64,000 nt of DNA from Globisporangium splendens (Eukaryota > Oomycota > Peronosporomycetes > Pythiales > Pythiaceae), in the NCBI GenBank assembly GCA_006386115.1, contig VFIW01000113.1, positions 1 through 64,000 on the forward strand. Direction: 5' to 3'. The notes under the pieces are model-generated. The model did not search any database. It saw nothing but the letters and a program-made list of their open reading frames with translations, and was not told the DNA's origin. A program made the translations under genes and the position numbers. Positions 34,104 to 46,800 of the stretch are shown here, piece by piece; position 1 is the stretch's first letter, and each line of letters begins with the position of its first letter.

Positions 34104-35482
34104 CTAGGCGACACAAATCACGCGGGTCGTGTCAAACGTGGCCGTGCGTTTCTTCGCGAGCACGTCCTGGCAGAGCGGCGTGCCCACAGCGAAGACACGT
34201 GTGTGCGAGAGCACCTCGGGCGTCACGAGCCACTCGGGCAAATCCACAAGCAGCGACCGCGAGAGCGACACGATGCGCAGCGAGTCGGCCACGACAAAGT
34301 CCCGAGTGTCGTCTTCGCTTGAAGTCTCGACGATCGGAGTGAGTGGATTGCGACTCAGGTCGAGGACAGCGAGTACAGGCCACGCGAACAGTGACTTTGG
34401 CACCTGCACGATGCGGTTGCCCGAATGGATATTGTAGGTCACGAAGATGAACCTAAATATACCTCACCTTATAAAGATAAAGATAAAGATGCGGTTGCCC
34501 TCCAGCAGCAGATTCACGGGCGTCAGGCGGTGAAACACGTCCGGGATGCTCTCGAGCGCGTTGTTCCGCAGATTGAGGCTCGCGTACCGCGGCCACTTCG
34601 TATCCAGGTCCATGGGGAGGTGGGTTAGATTGCACGCTTCGATGCGGATCTCGAGTAGATTCGTGGGGAAATCTGTGGATGCAACGAGCCCTGGGGGTAG
34701 TATCGGCACTTTGCGCGGATCGCGCTCGTCGAAGGGCAACGCCACGGCGACCAGTGCCAGTGAGTGCATGTTTGGGTGGTGCGTGTTCGTTAGCGCTGCG
34801 TTGACGTCCCACTCGACAAGCGATCCGTTCTGGATCGTCAACCGGATCAATGCGTGGAAATTGTGCAGCGTTGGCGGCATGGAGAGTTTTGGGATATTGG
34901 CGAAATTCAGTGTCAGCAGCGCCGATGGCTCGATTTGCGACCAGATCGCTTCGATCTCGAGTGCAGACCCAGTGGGCGTCGCGTATTCCGGCTGCTGCCG
35001 CGCATCGATATCGAGGAGACTACAAGCCTGCTTCTGTGTTAGCCACGGCCGCACGATCACGCGACACCCAGGCACAGGCTCGCTGCGATCTGCTTGGAAG
35101 TGCAGCGCCAGGATCGTGATTCCCCAAAGCATTGCTGCCAACAGAGCATAACACGCCGCGACGATCGGAAAGTAGGAGAGTGAGACTGTCGAGACGCTGT
35201 ACAGCGAGAGATTTTGGCCGAGCCATGTGTCTGGGAGCGTTGCATACACCGCGGCCATGACGCGCCAAAGACAGCGCACACGATGTGCAACCCTGCGAGC
35301 GTGGTCCAGAGAATAGGCAGCGCGCATACGCAGTGGCGCGTGAGCACGACTTGCGCCATGGATGGGCGTTTCCGCGGCGACGCCACGGCCACAACGCACG
35401 TAATGCTCGTCGCAGGAGGAAGCACGGGGAGAAGATGACGATTCTTCTCAGTCTTGGCGGCCATGCTTACTACCTTGGTCAT
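34104..35482 (-). pseudogene. LRR transmembrane protein gene, broken
   Basis: Three frame segments together look like an oomycete LRR membrane protein. The first, from an ATG at 35482, has a hydrophobic stretch ending LHIVCAVFGASW. The next frame continues YATLPDTWLGQNLSLYSVST, a second membrane segment (SYFPIVAACYALLAAMLWG) and leucine-rich repeats (ASLNLRNNALESIPDVFHRL). The switch near 35255 needs one base added or two removed; alternatively translation starts at the internal ATG at 35258. The repeats reach LLLEGNRI, where a 78-nt duplication brings an in-frame stop; beyond it the frame resumes with VQVPKSLFAWPVLAVLDLSR to a stop at 34104. No splice pair removes the duplication in phase. 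Most simply a recently inactivated gene, but sequence error is possible at the first break. Confidence 0.65.
34410..34500. repeat. 13-bp direct repeats flanking a 65-nt insert
   Basis: GATGCGGTTGCCC occurs at 34410-34422 and 34488-34500. The 65 nt between are AT-rich and include three copies of AAAGAT. The arrangement looks like a small insertion with a 13-bp target duplication or a local templated duplication inside an LRR codon block. Confidence 0.8.
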
Positions 35483-35704
35483 AATCACCTTGCACGTAAC
35501 CAAGGTGTGGCGTCTTGATGGCAATTGGCAGCAAAGCGGTCACTTTGGGAATGCAAGAGTTGATATTTCTGTGTCTCTCATGTGGTGATTTCGTATTTAT
35601 AGTTGGAGGTATCTATTCCTCTGATCTTAGGTCAGAAAGAACAGCGTGAGGCTAGTGTGTATATATAATCACATACCTCGCTCGATCTCTGTGATTCTCT
35701 GGTT

Positions 35705-38700
35705 TCAACTGCTCATGGACTCGGTGTGGCGCGACGAAGACGCCATACGCTCCAAAGGCGACGTCATCTCGACGGCCGACATCTCGTTGTCGTCGCCACC
35801 GGCGATGAGCACGCAATGCTCGCCGAGCGCATCCGCTGTGTACCCAGGAAGGCACTCACACTCACCAGAGGGCACTACTATGTGCGCGTGCGTGGGACAT
35901 GCCATGATGACCTCTTGTTGTGGCAAAGACTCCTCGAGAGTGCTAAGGTCTGGCTCTAGGGGACTACTCTCGAGCGAGCTTTGTTCAAACTCCGCGGTCT
36001 CGTCCATGATACCCTGTGTCTCTTCTTCTTCTTCTTGACTCGCCAGCATATCCTTTTCTTCGAGTCGGCGCAATTCACGTGCTGCTTGCGTGTCCTCACT
36101 GGATTGTGATGAAAAATCCTCGACCTCGGTCTGGTTCACACTGCGCTTGTCTTCACGCTGCATCTGGTCTTCACAAAGGTCGGATGCAGCGTCTGGTTCT
36201 GGTCCATGGAACGGATCCTGTTGCTTTTCAACCTCGTGCTGCTCGGTTGCCAAGTCTTGGCCATGAGACGTCACATCATTCATATCACTCATGCCAGCGA
36301 AGGGGTTAATGCGGACACCGCTGATCTTGGTCTGCGTAATTTTCTTCTTCTTCTGTGGCTGCTGGTGGAGGTAGCCGTCCGTGACGACAACACTTCGGAC
36401 GCAAGGCTCGTTGGAAGACCCTGGCTGGCCAGTAAAACCGTCGAGACACTCGCCGCACGCATTCGCGGTTCGCGTACACTGCTCATCCGCAAACAACAAA
36501 CAAAAATCACAAAAGAGAGAGTGTGTGAGAAGAGGGATACGAATGAATCAAGCAACCATCGGTCTTTCTCACCGTTTCGCGTCCGAGTTCCTCGCACGAC
36601 GGGTGTGCAGCGCACTCAACCTCCTCGAGCACCTCAACTGGAAGTCCATGCGTGCGTGCTGAGATCGGGAACTGCGTCCACGCACCAAAGACGCCGAACG
36701 AATTCAGCGTCTCGCATCGAAAGTACAGATCGTACACCGTGCCTTCGTCGAGTCCGTCAATGACAAAGTCTGCGGAAAAGACGTCCACAATGGGTCCTTC
36801 TGGGGTGGACGCAGCTCCTGCCAAACTACTCTGTTCTGGTGGTGATGAACCCGGTCGTCTGGTCTCAGTTTTGTGTCTGCCATCCTTCGCATCCTTTGGA
36901 CTCGTTGCAATCACCATTCCTTTCGCAACGGCGATTCTATTGTCGTCGTTCTCACTCTGCTTCCACTCCGAAAGACTGCAGCGATGTGGCAAGACCACAA
37001 AGTGAACGTGGCCATCATCGCTCAGCTGGACGTGCGCTGAAAGTTCGTCGACGCGTGCATCGGCGGCGCGGTCAATGGTGATACTGCGGTGCAAGCGCAC
37101 GACGTCGCGCCCGTAATTGCGGAAACACGGCGCGTCTCGCTCGGGTCGCCTCTTGCGACTCACGTTGTACGCTGACGTGACGTTCAGCTCGGGGTTGCCG
37201 CTCACGCCGCACAAGTAATGCACTTCGTCGGGACGCGAGAGCTCAAACGCGAGCACGAGCTCCGTCGTCAAGCCATTTCGTGGTGTTACCTGGATGCGCT
37301 CGAACGTTGGCGCCAACGCAAACGTCGTGACTTGCATTTCAGTAAACGCACCGCTGAGCACGCCGTTGCTGCCGGCCATCTCGTACGCGAAAAACAGAAA
37401 ATATTGGTGGTTCGGCTTGAGGTCATGGATTTTCTGCGTCACGATCAAAAACGTCGTGTTCTCGTGCGTGGTAGTAGACAGCACTCCGGCCGACACGACG
37501 CCGTGCGTGCCCGAGACAGCGTCTTTGAAACCTGAGCGGTGTCGGCTCTTGCCGCTCGTCGAGAACGAGTTGGACGAGAACTCTCGTCGCGCCTCCCTGC
37601 CATCAGCCAGGATGTAGTACGGCATCCGCCCCGCGGCGAGCGCAAAGCGGGTAGCAGAAGGCAGCGAATCACCTGTGATAGCTGGTGCGTCCAACAATTT
37701 TGAGATTGCGAGCTCTATGCGGATGCTTCCAGTGTGTCCGTCCATCGGCGCCACCGAGATCTCGTCCAGCAAGATCGACTGGTTCGAGTAGTCGGCGTGC
37801 GTCTTCACGCGGTGACACGCATCCTCAGCGCTTGTCCAGTCAAATACGCTGTCGCTGTCAGTCGTTTCGCTCACGAGACACACGTCAAAGAGCGCGTTGG
37901 GTGGCAGCTTCTTGATCTCCTTCACGGTCAATTTGCCTTTCAGCACGTCTTCGCGCGTGACGGTGATCGTGCCGTTGTCCTGACTGCTCGCGTTCTCTTC
38001 GCCTGCACGGCGGCGTCGCTCCGCAAAGATCGCATCGCTTCGATCCGGCGCGAGACCGCGGAAAAACACCGCATAGTGCACATTTCCAAACCGACTGAGC
38101 TCGAGTTCGAGGGCGAGCGTGTCGCTCGTTCCTGGCTTCGGCTTCACCGCGAGCACCGAGTCCAGGATTCTTGGCGCGGGCAAATGGGTCGTGACCAAGA
38201 TAGGCGACGGAAAGTCACCAAACACGCTACCGCTAGCAAACGTCTCGGTGGTCAGCGACACGTAGTACGTCGCGCCACTCCGTAGCCTTTCAATCGTCAC
38301 GTTGCTCGAAAACATGAGCGGCTCCATGGGTGTCGACTCGTTCGAGCCATTGAGCCTCTCCATCGCGATGTCGAAGCTGGTCACCTCGAACGTGCCGCGA
38401 ACCGTGTGTGGTGGAGGTACGTCGATGACTGCATCATCTGTACCATGCCGTCGAATGATCGCAGGGTCTGCAAAGTCCACGCCGCTGAGCAAATAATGTA
38501 CGATGCCGGGCGTTGACAGGTTCACGGCGGTGAAGACGGCGTCCGTGCGATTGGGAGTCGGATCGACGGTCGCTTTGACGATCTTTGGCGCCACCGCAAA
38601 CGTCGTGACGTTGATCGAAGTTACGATGCCGTACACGCCGCCGGTATTGCTTGCGCTGCCGCCACTACTCGTTGCTACTGTCTCCGTCAGGACGTGGATC

Positions 38701-40417
38701 ACGTACGTCGTGTTTGCCTTGAGGTTTGCGGCCCTGAACGTCGCGCGCGCGTTGCCCTTTGACGACAAATCCGACACAGCAACCGCGCTGCCCTGGCTCA
38801 CAAATGGGATCCGTGCATGAGTGGATGGCAAAGCGAGCCATTCCTCCTTGATGATGGCCTCAGGTGAGACCACGAGCGCTTGTTCGGCATCTACTGCACT
38901 CTCGCCCTTGCGACTCGCTGGCACGACGGCTAGAGAATCCTCACGAGGCGCTTCGTGGATCGCATAATGTACCAGACAACTCTCTTTGGCCACTATTGGT
39001 GTCGCGATGCGATCTGTGGATGCAGCGACAGGGATGGCGTCAATGTTGACGACCGCAGGCGCGCGTTTGTGGGTCTTGACGAACTGCGGCGGCCAGGTCG
39101 TTGCGCTGAAGACTTGGTTGCGGTTTGCGTTTTCTGCGAACAAGTGAACGCGGTACATCGTGTCTCAGTGAGATTCCCAATCGCAAACGAAAGCCTCGGC
39201 TGCTGGGACTATGAGTACTACGGTAGTTCAACGGCGTAAACGTCGAGCGATTCGCTTCGAGACAGTCTTCCTTCGACCACGATTCCAGATCGTTGTTCGC
39301 ACCTGGCTTCTCCATCGGGTCCACTGCGCTGGTACTTTCGGTTACCGCCAGGCAGTAACGCAGAACGTCTTGTGGCTTGGTCATCTCGGCGACGAGTTCG
39401 ATGGCCGAGACGCTTCCCAGCACCGGTTCCGCTGCGACACAATGCACGTCGGACGCGTTCTCGTTCGTCTGCACCTCGACCCATTGCTCAAACGGTCGTC
39501 CAAAGACGCCGCTACTGCCAAAAGTTTCAGGCAAAAGCGCGATCGCGTACGCCGTGGCGTCTCGAAGTCCATCAATGTGGAAGGAAGTCGTATACGTCGC
39601 GTTGTGTTGGTCATGCTGCGACTCTGAAGAAGACGGAGAGGAAGGGTCATACGACACGACACCCGTGACGACCTCGGCGTCTTCTCGTCCACCGCTTCGG
39701 ATAAGCTCCATGAAATGGTCGATGCTTTTCGCTCCTTGCAAGTACTGTCGATGCGCATGTGGCAGTGCTGATCGCTCTACGACAAGGTAGTGGACGTTTG
39801 CACCGCGCTTCATCTCGGTATCCATCGCGAGCGCATGCACACTGCCATTCACAGCCGTACCCCTCGCAGCGAGAATGTGCGGCGCTGTCTCGTGGGTCTG
39901 ACGTGGAGCGGAGCTGGTACGTGAACCTACGAGTCCGTTGTTTGTGGCCGTCTCGGCGAAAAGCGTGACGGTGTACAGTGCACCATTGTGGAGCCCCGTG
40001 ATCATGCGTCGTTGTGGCATCGCGGTCTGTTCCTGGAACCCGCCCATACTGGAAAAATTGCCAAATGAGAACACACCCCGGACCACATCATCATATTGCT
40101 CTTGACTGCTGTCTCCTTGTGCATTTGTCGCTGCTGCTGCGGTTCGTTGCCGTTGAGGTGATGTAGCAGGTGTGCTCTTCTGTGGCGAGTCTTGCGTGTG
40201 ACTAGAACGTCTGGCGGAGGGCGGTGATGCGGCTCTCTCTTCTCCATTCGGCAGCAATCGCGTCGCTTCGTAGCGCATCCTGAAGGTGAAGAACGGAAGC
40301 GTGTCCACACTCACGCGCGCGAGATCTTGCTCATATACGCGCACGTGGAACTCCAAAGCGAGCGCGCAGTAGGAACAGAACAGCGCGTCGTCGTCGAGAG
40401 GGAGAGCGCGGCGACAT
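35705..40417 (-). CDS. Large repeat protein with EGF-like C-terminus
   Basis: Three exons are clear: upstream of 39222, 39163-36573 and 36478-35705 (about 1,500 residues). At least seven modules of roughly 140-170 residues repeat a pattern of a Pro/Ala strand, SxPGxVHYxL and a closing TxYxVxLxxET..SGVFG (e.g. STPGIVHYLLSG, SRFGNVHYAVFF, SRPDEVHYLC). This suggests fibronectin-III-like beta sandwiches; I do not recognise a named family. The last exon starts inside an EGF-like knot (CTRTANACGECLDGFTGQPG), followed by a Glu/Gln-rich acidic region and another Cys pattern (CPTHAHIVVPSGECECLPGY). Many NxS/T sites suggest an exported or surface protein. The start is unresolved: the only nearby ATG (40417; MSPRSPSRRRRAVLFLL, signal-like) is one base out of frame with the open reading from 40356 downward, so an indel or an unseen 5' exon is needed. 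Confidence 0.7.
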
Positions 40418-41173
40418 GGCGCTTGTGCTTGCGTCTTGGGCGGCGGAATGGCGAGTGCGGACTTGTTGGAACTTGTCGGATGCGCGGCGGATCTTGAAGT
40501 GACCCTTCAGGGGATCTTTTGAGTGTGGGTCACGGGTCGAGCTTGGTGATGAACGGGTATGTGGGTTTCGAATGACCCGCTAACCCGCTTGGACTGCAGG
40601 AGTGTTGGTGAGAAGCGGACAGTTTTAGCAAAATGTTTGTGTAGAGGTAGTGTGGTGCATTATGGAGAGAACTACCAGGTAGTCAATGTCAGAGCAATGC
40701 GCTTAGGTACCTCTATTGTCTATCAGAGCCTCAAAAGTCCGTATTTCTTTTAAATATGCATTTAGGCATGTGAAGCGGGTGCAATTGTGAAACTAAACAC
40801 ATCAGCGAAATTTCTCACCAAAAATGCCATTTCTCCATTGTTTGCCCTGCTCGTGTTGCATGGGATTTCTCGATGAGCTAGCTGCTCTTATGGGGGTCAC
40901 CGACGCTGTCGTAGTCTGCCTAACCATGGTGTGGCAGCTACAGTCTTCCTCATATCTGTAGATTCCAAGCTCCGAACCTAATTAGGACCAGTGGTAAAAT
41001 GTGTTGCCCTCCTCTGTTTCAGCCACCTCAACTTCTTGAGAGATTCCTTAGCAAAGCACCCACCCATTAAAGGGTGCCTGGACGACGAAACATGCCCGAG
41101 TCCATGTGAAGAACAGCAAAAAAGTTGTGGGTTTATACATTATATGAGATGAATCGACCCTTGTCGGTCGCAG
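40418..41173. other. Intergenic
   Basis: This gap should hold the 5' region of the repeat-protein gene and the 3' end region of the kinase gene. No supported gene or RNA was seen; the GGGTCACGGGTCGAG-like stretch near 40530 is not a tRNA. Confidence 0.5.
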
Positions 41174-43247
<2,074 letters not shown>

Positions 43248-43880
43248 CGCCGAGAGTTGGACACACTGAACGCTGCTGCTGGATGGGCGGAATGCGGACT
43301 GCTGGTGGGGAGAAATGCTTCAGTGAGTGTGCTGACATCTAGCCTCAGACCTGAGCCAAGAAATAGATTCATTTTGTAACTGATGCGGCACAGTTGTCGC
43401 TATGTCGACAGAGAATTAAAGTCAACGTATGTGACGTGGCAGAACGGGAATGCTCTCATAACCGATGCAGTCAAGTGTTCTCTTCAAATGAGAACTCGAG
43501 GATCCGCTGATTGTAAGAGCGACTGACACAGACTCAACAATCGAAGTGACAAAAGGAGATACAAATGGGTGTTGAAAAACCATCGATCCAAAAAGTGGGT
43601 TTCAACCAGTTGTCATTTGCTTTTTGTCGTTTGCTTTTCTGTTCATTCACACACACATTCACACACCTAAAATGCATCTTCGCCACGCACAACAGACGCA
43701 CTGCACACCCAAGCAAGAGCAATATAGGCGCGGTTCCATTTTCCAATAGATGGAGCAACGTCTATATCGGCTTTTGCAAAGCTGCTATGCAGTAAGTCAG
43801 TGCACGCTTCCTCTCGGGCGGTTTTCTTCTTGTTTCTTGCTTTTTGTTTCATCGTTTTTGTTTTTCTGGCCACCTTAGAT
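43248..43880. other. Intergenic
   Basis: The 633-nt gap between the kinase start and the RNA polymerase gene end, both on the minus strand. It should hold the kinase promoter. Only random short frames seen. Confidence 0.5.
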
Positions 43881-46800
43881 TTATTCTCGATTACTCGCGT
43901 CGCTGTCGTCGATCTCGTCGACTGTAATGCTCCACTTTTCCGCTTGCTTATCCAGCGGTGCTAGCTGCGACTGCGACCGAAGAAAGTCGACAAACTCGAC
44001 GCCTGTTGAAAGAAACTCGCGCGCAAACGCAGGGTCGTGGCGGCGCTCGGCCGTCAGCGGTGGCATCGTGAACTCGGCCTCCAGCTTGTCTCTCACACCA
44101 AGAAAGCCCTCTTCCGGCGCCAAGCTAGGGATCGCAAACTCGCGAATCCTCATCAGCGTAAGCTGGAGACCTGTGTGTGGACACACGTATGTATCTGCGC
44201 GGACATGCCGCACTGTTGGGATGGCACCAGACACCCCTGCCGCGATCATTTGATCGCTGAGACGAACGCGCGACTTCGTATCATCCACAAACGCCAAGAT
44301 GCCGCGTCCATCTGGAGCTTGACGACAGTACGCAGCCAGCCTCTCATGCAGAGGGTGCGTGACGGGCACTTGCTCCGTTGTCGACACGTAGAATCGGATG
44401 TCTGGGGTCGAGTCCATGGTTTCTGCCACCTCATCCAGCTCCTGACGCATCTTCAATGTCGCACTGAACCACCGCGAGGCTCGAGTCTTGAGTTTCACGA
44501 ACTGCAAGTCCGACGTCAACTTGATGATGTAGTCGACCAAGTCGTACACGATGGATGCGCTATACGTCTCGGAACTGTTCAGAAGCTCCATGCGCTTGTT
44601 CGACATAGCGTAGTCGGGGACTTTGACGCCGTGCTCTTTCTCCAACCGTGTATAAAACGAATGAGTCACGCCTTTATCTTTCTTGGCCGCCAAACTTGCC
44701 TTTTCAAGTGCAACGACGCGCTTTTTCGGGGGTAGAGTTATCTTGGCATCGTCATCCGCCTTCTGACCTGAGTCAGCCTCGAAGTCGAAAAAGTCACCTC
44801 CACCACCTCCATTGCCTCCACCACCGGCACCATCATCTCCAGCGCCTGCTTTTTCTGCTTGCCGCGCTTCTTCCTCTGCTTCTTCTTTGCGCTCTTTCTG
44901 CTTGACAACGAGAACAGACTCGTACAATTCACGCGCGCTTCGTCCTCGCTCAAACTCCTCTTCCAATTTCTTGACCGACGCGAGCGCAATCGTTTCGTCG
45001 TGGAACGACCGCGGCAAATTGATCAAATAGTGGTGCCCGAAACGAATAAACGCGTCCGCTTTCGGCTGTTGCTGACCATTCCCGCTGTGAATCTTCTCGA
45101 AACGAGAGAATTTGATCATCTGCTGAATGAACCGGGCACTGAAACACGCGGATGCGTGGTTGTACCACTCCTGACCGTTCATAAAACACACCAGATGCGC
45201 TTGATGCAGTGGCATGTTGTCGTGGAGGGTGTGACGCTCGCCGAGATATACTTGGAAGCCAATTTGGTCTTCTTGGGAAACAGCTCCTTCGAAGAGCACT
45301 AAACTCGAGCCTTCGCGGTGGAACGATTGGATTGACCGTTTGAGCGTCGGCGCGCCGAGCTCTTGCTCGATTCGCTGAAGCTTTTCCTCGATGCGCTGCA
45401 CCGAGTCGCCATCGCCATATATCTCTGCAACGTACAGGTCTGGTCGAAACGAGTTCGGGTGGCGCACAAACACCAGCGTCGTGTCTTTCGATGCTTTTGA
45501 TTCGATCAGGATCTTCCGAGCGAAGAAATCCTTCGACTCGCACACGCGCTTGCTCAATGCGCGACTGAGCGTCACTTTGCTCGTCTGGTCTCTTTGTTGC
45601 GTCAGTAAGCAGTGGATATCCCCGCGAGAAACGAGCAGCAGATGCACTGCGACGTGGCATTCTTGCTGAAAAGCTGGAATGCTTGCCTCGGACAACTGCG
45701 TGTTGTTCGCCTCGTCAAAAGGATCTTCGAAACCAAACTCACTCAACGGCGTGGAAAGGTTGGCGTAGTAGCTCAAGAACGATAATAACACGTGGGCAGC
45801 CGACGCGCTCGAGTCTGGAGTACCCGTCACCAGTTTCTTCAAGTGCTCGGTCCAAAACGAAATCTCGGCATCAATCGTGTTTTGCTCTAAAATAGGCTCG
45901 ATCGCCATCTTGCGCCAGTCAATTCTCTCCACAAAGTTGTTGGTCAAGCAAAACCGCAGGAACAACCACATGAAACCCGTCGGTGAGAACAGATTCTGCC
46001 CACCGCCCGACCGACGGCGGATGACACCCGCGCATTTCCCCCATCGCACGAGGAAATACACGCACGGCCAAAAGAATGGGTACTTTTCCATGTATGTGCG
46101 AAAGAGTCTTGTCTTCAATGGACCATTGCTTGACTGGCAGAGCTCGACAAACCATTGATCGTACGAGAACGAAAGAAGCGGGACGCGAACCTTCTCCTTG
46201 CGCTCCAACTGACTGGCTGACTTCGACTTTTCGAGAAATTTGGCAACGTGCTTCAGCTCGCTGCACTTTTCCTTCGAGTAAATCATGACATCAAGATCAG
46301 ATTGCTTTTCAAACGTGAGAAGAGCCGAAGAGCCAAATAAAACCAATTCGTACGGACGAGACTTGAAATGAGCTGCTAGAGAGGAGCGCAACGCGCTCAA
46401 TGCAACCTGGCGATCAAAGAGATCCGAAAGAAACTCGTCCGTTTTCTCCTGGATTTCAGCCAACAGGCTAGTTTGCAGCTCTGGGATAATCTCTTCGCGA
46501 GTTTGCACGCGGATAGGCTTCCACAATTTCTGTCGGTATGCGCGTGTGCGTGACGCTTTATTCGCGATCAAGATGTCAATCATAACCCACGAAAAACTCA
46601 AACATCGAGTCTCCGTGTCAGGATCATTGTATGCGACATAATGCCATGCTGCTGCGACTTGTCCCATTCTTGACGGCTGCAGCACTCCGAACTTGGAGGC
46701 AAATTCGTTTCGAAAGGATTGCTGCAGGTCGTAGAAAGCGTCTCTGCACTGGTCTCCGAACCGAAAGTACTCGGCTTTGTTCAGGCTCTCTGGCTCAACG

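Noticed and set aside
34423..34500. The 78-nt LRR insertion as an ordinary intron
   Set aside because: No GT-AG or GC-AG pair removes it while keeping the downstream LRR frame.
40500..40600. Possible tRNA in the GGGTCACGGGTCGAG / GGGTTTCGAATGACC stretch
   Set aside because: No cloverleaf with matching acceptor and anticodon stems could be drawn.
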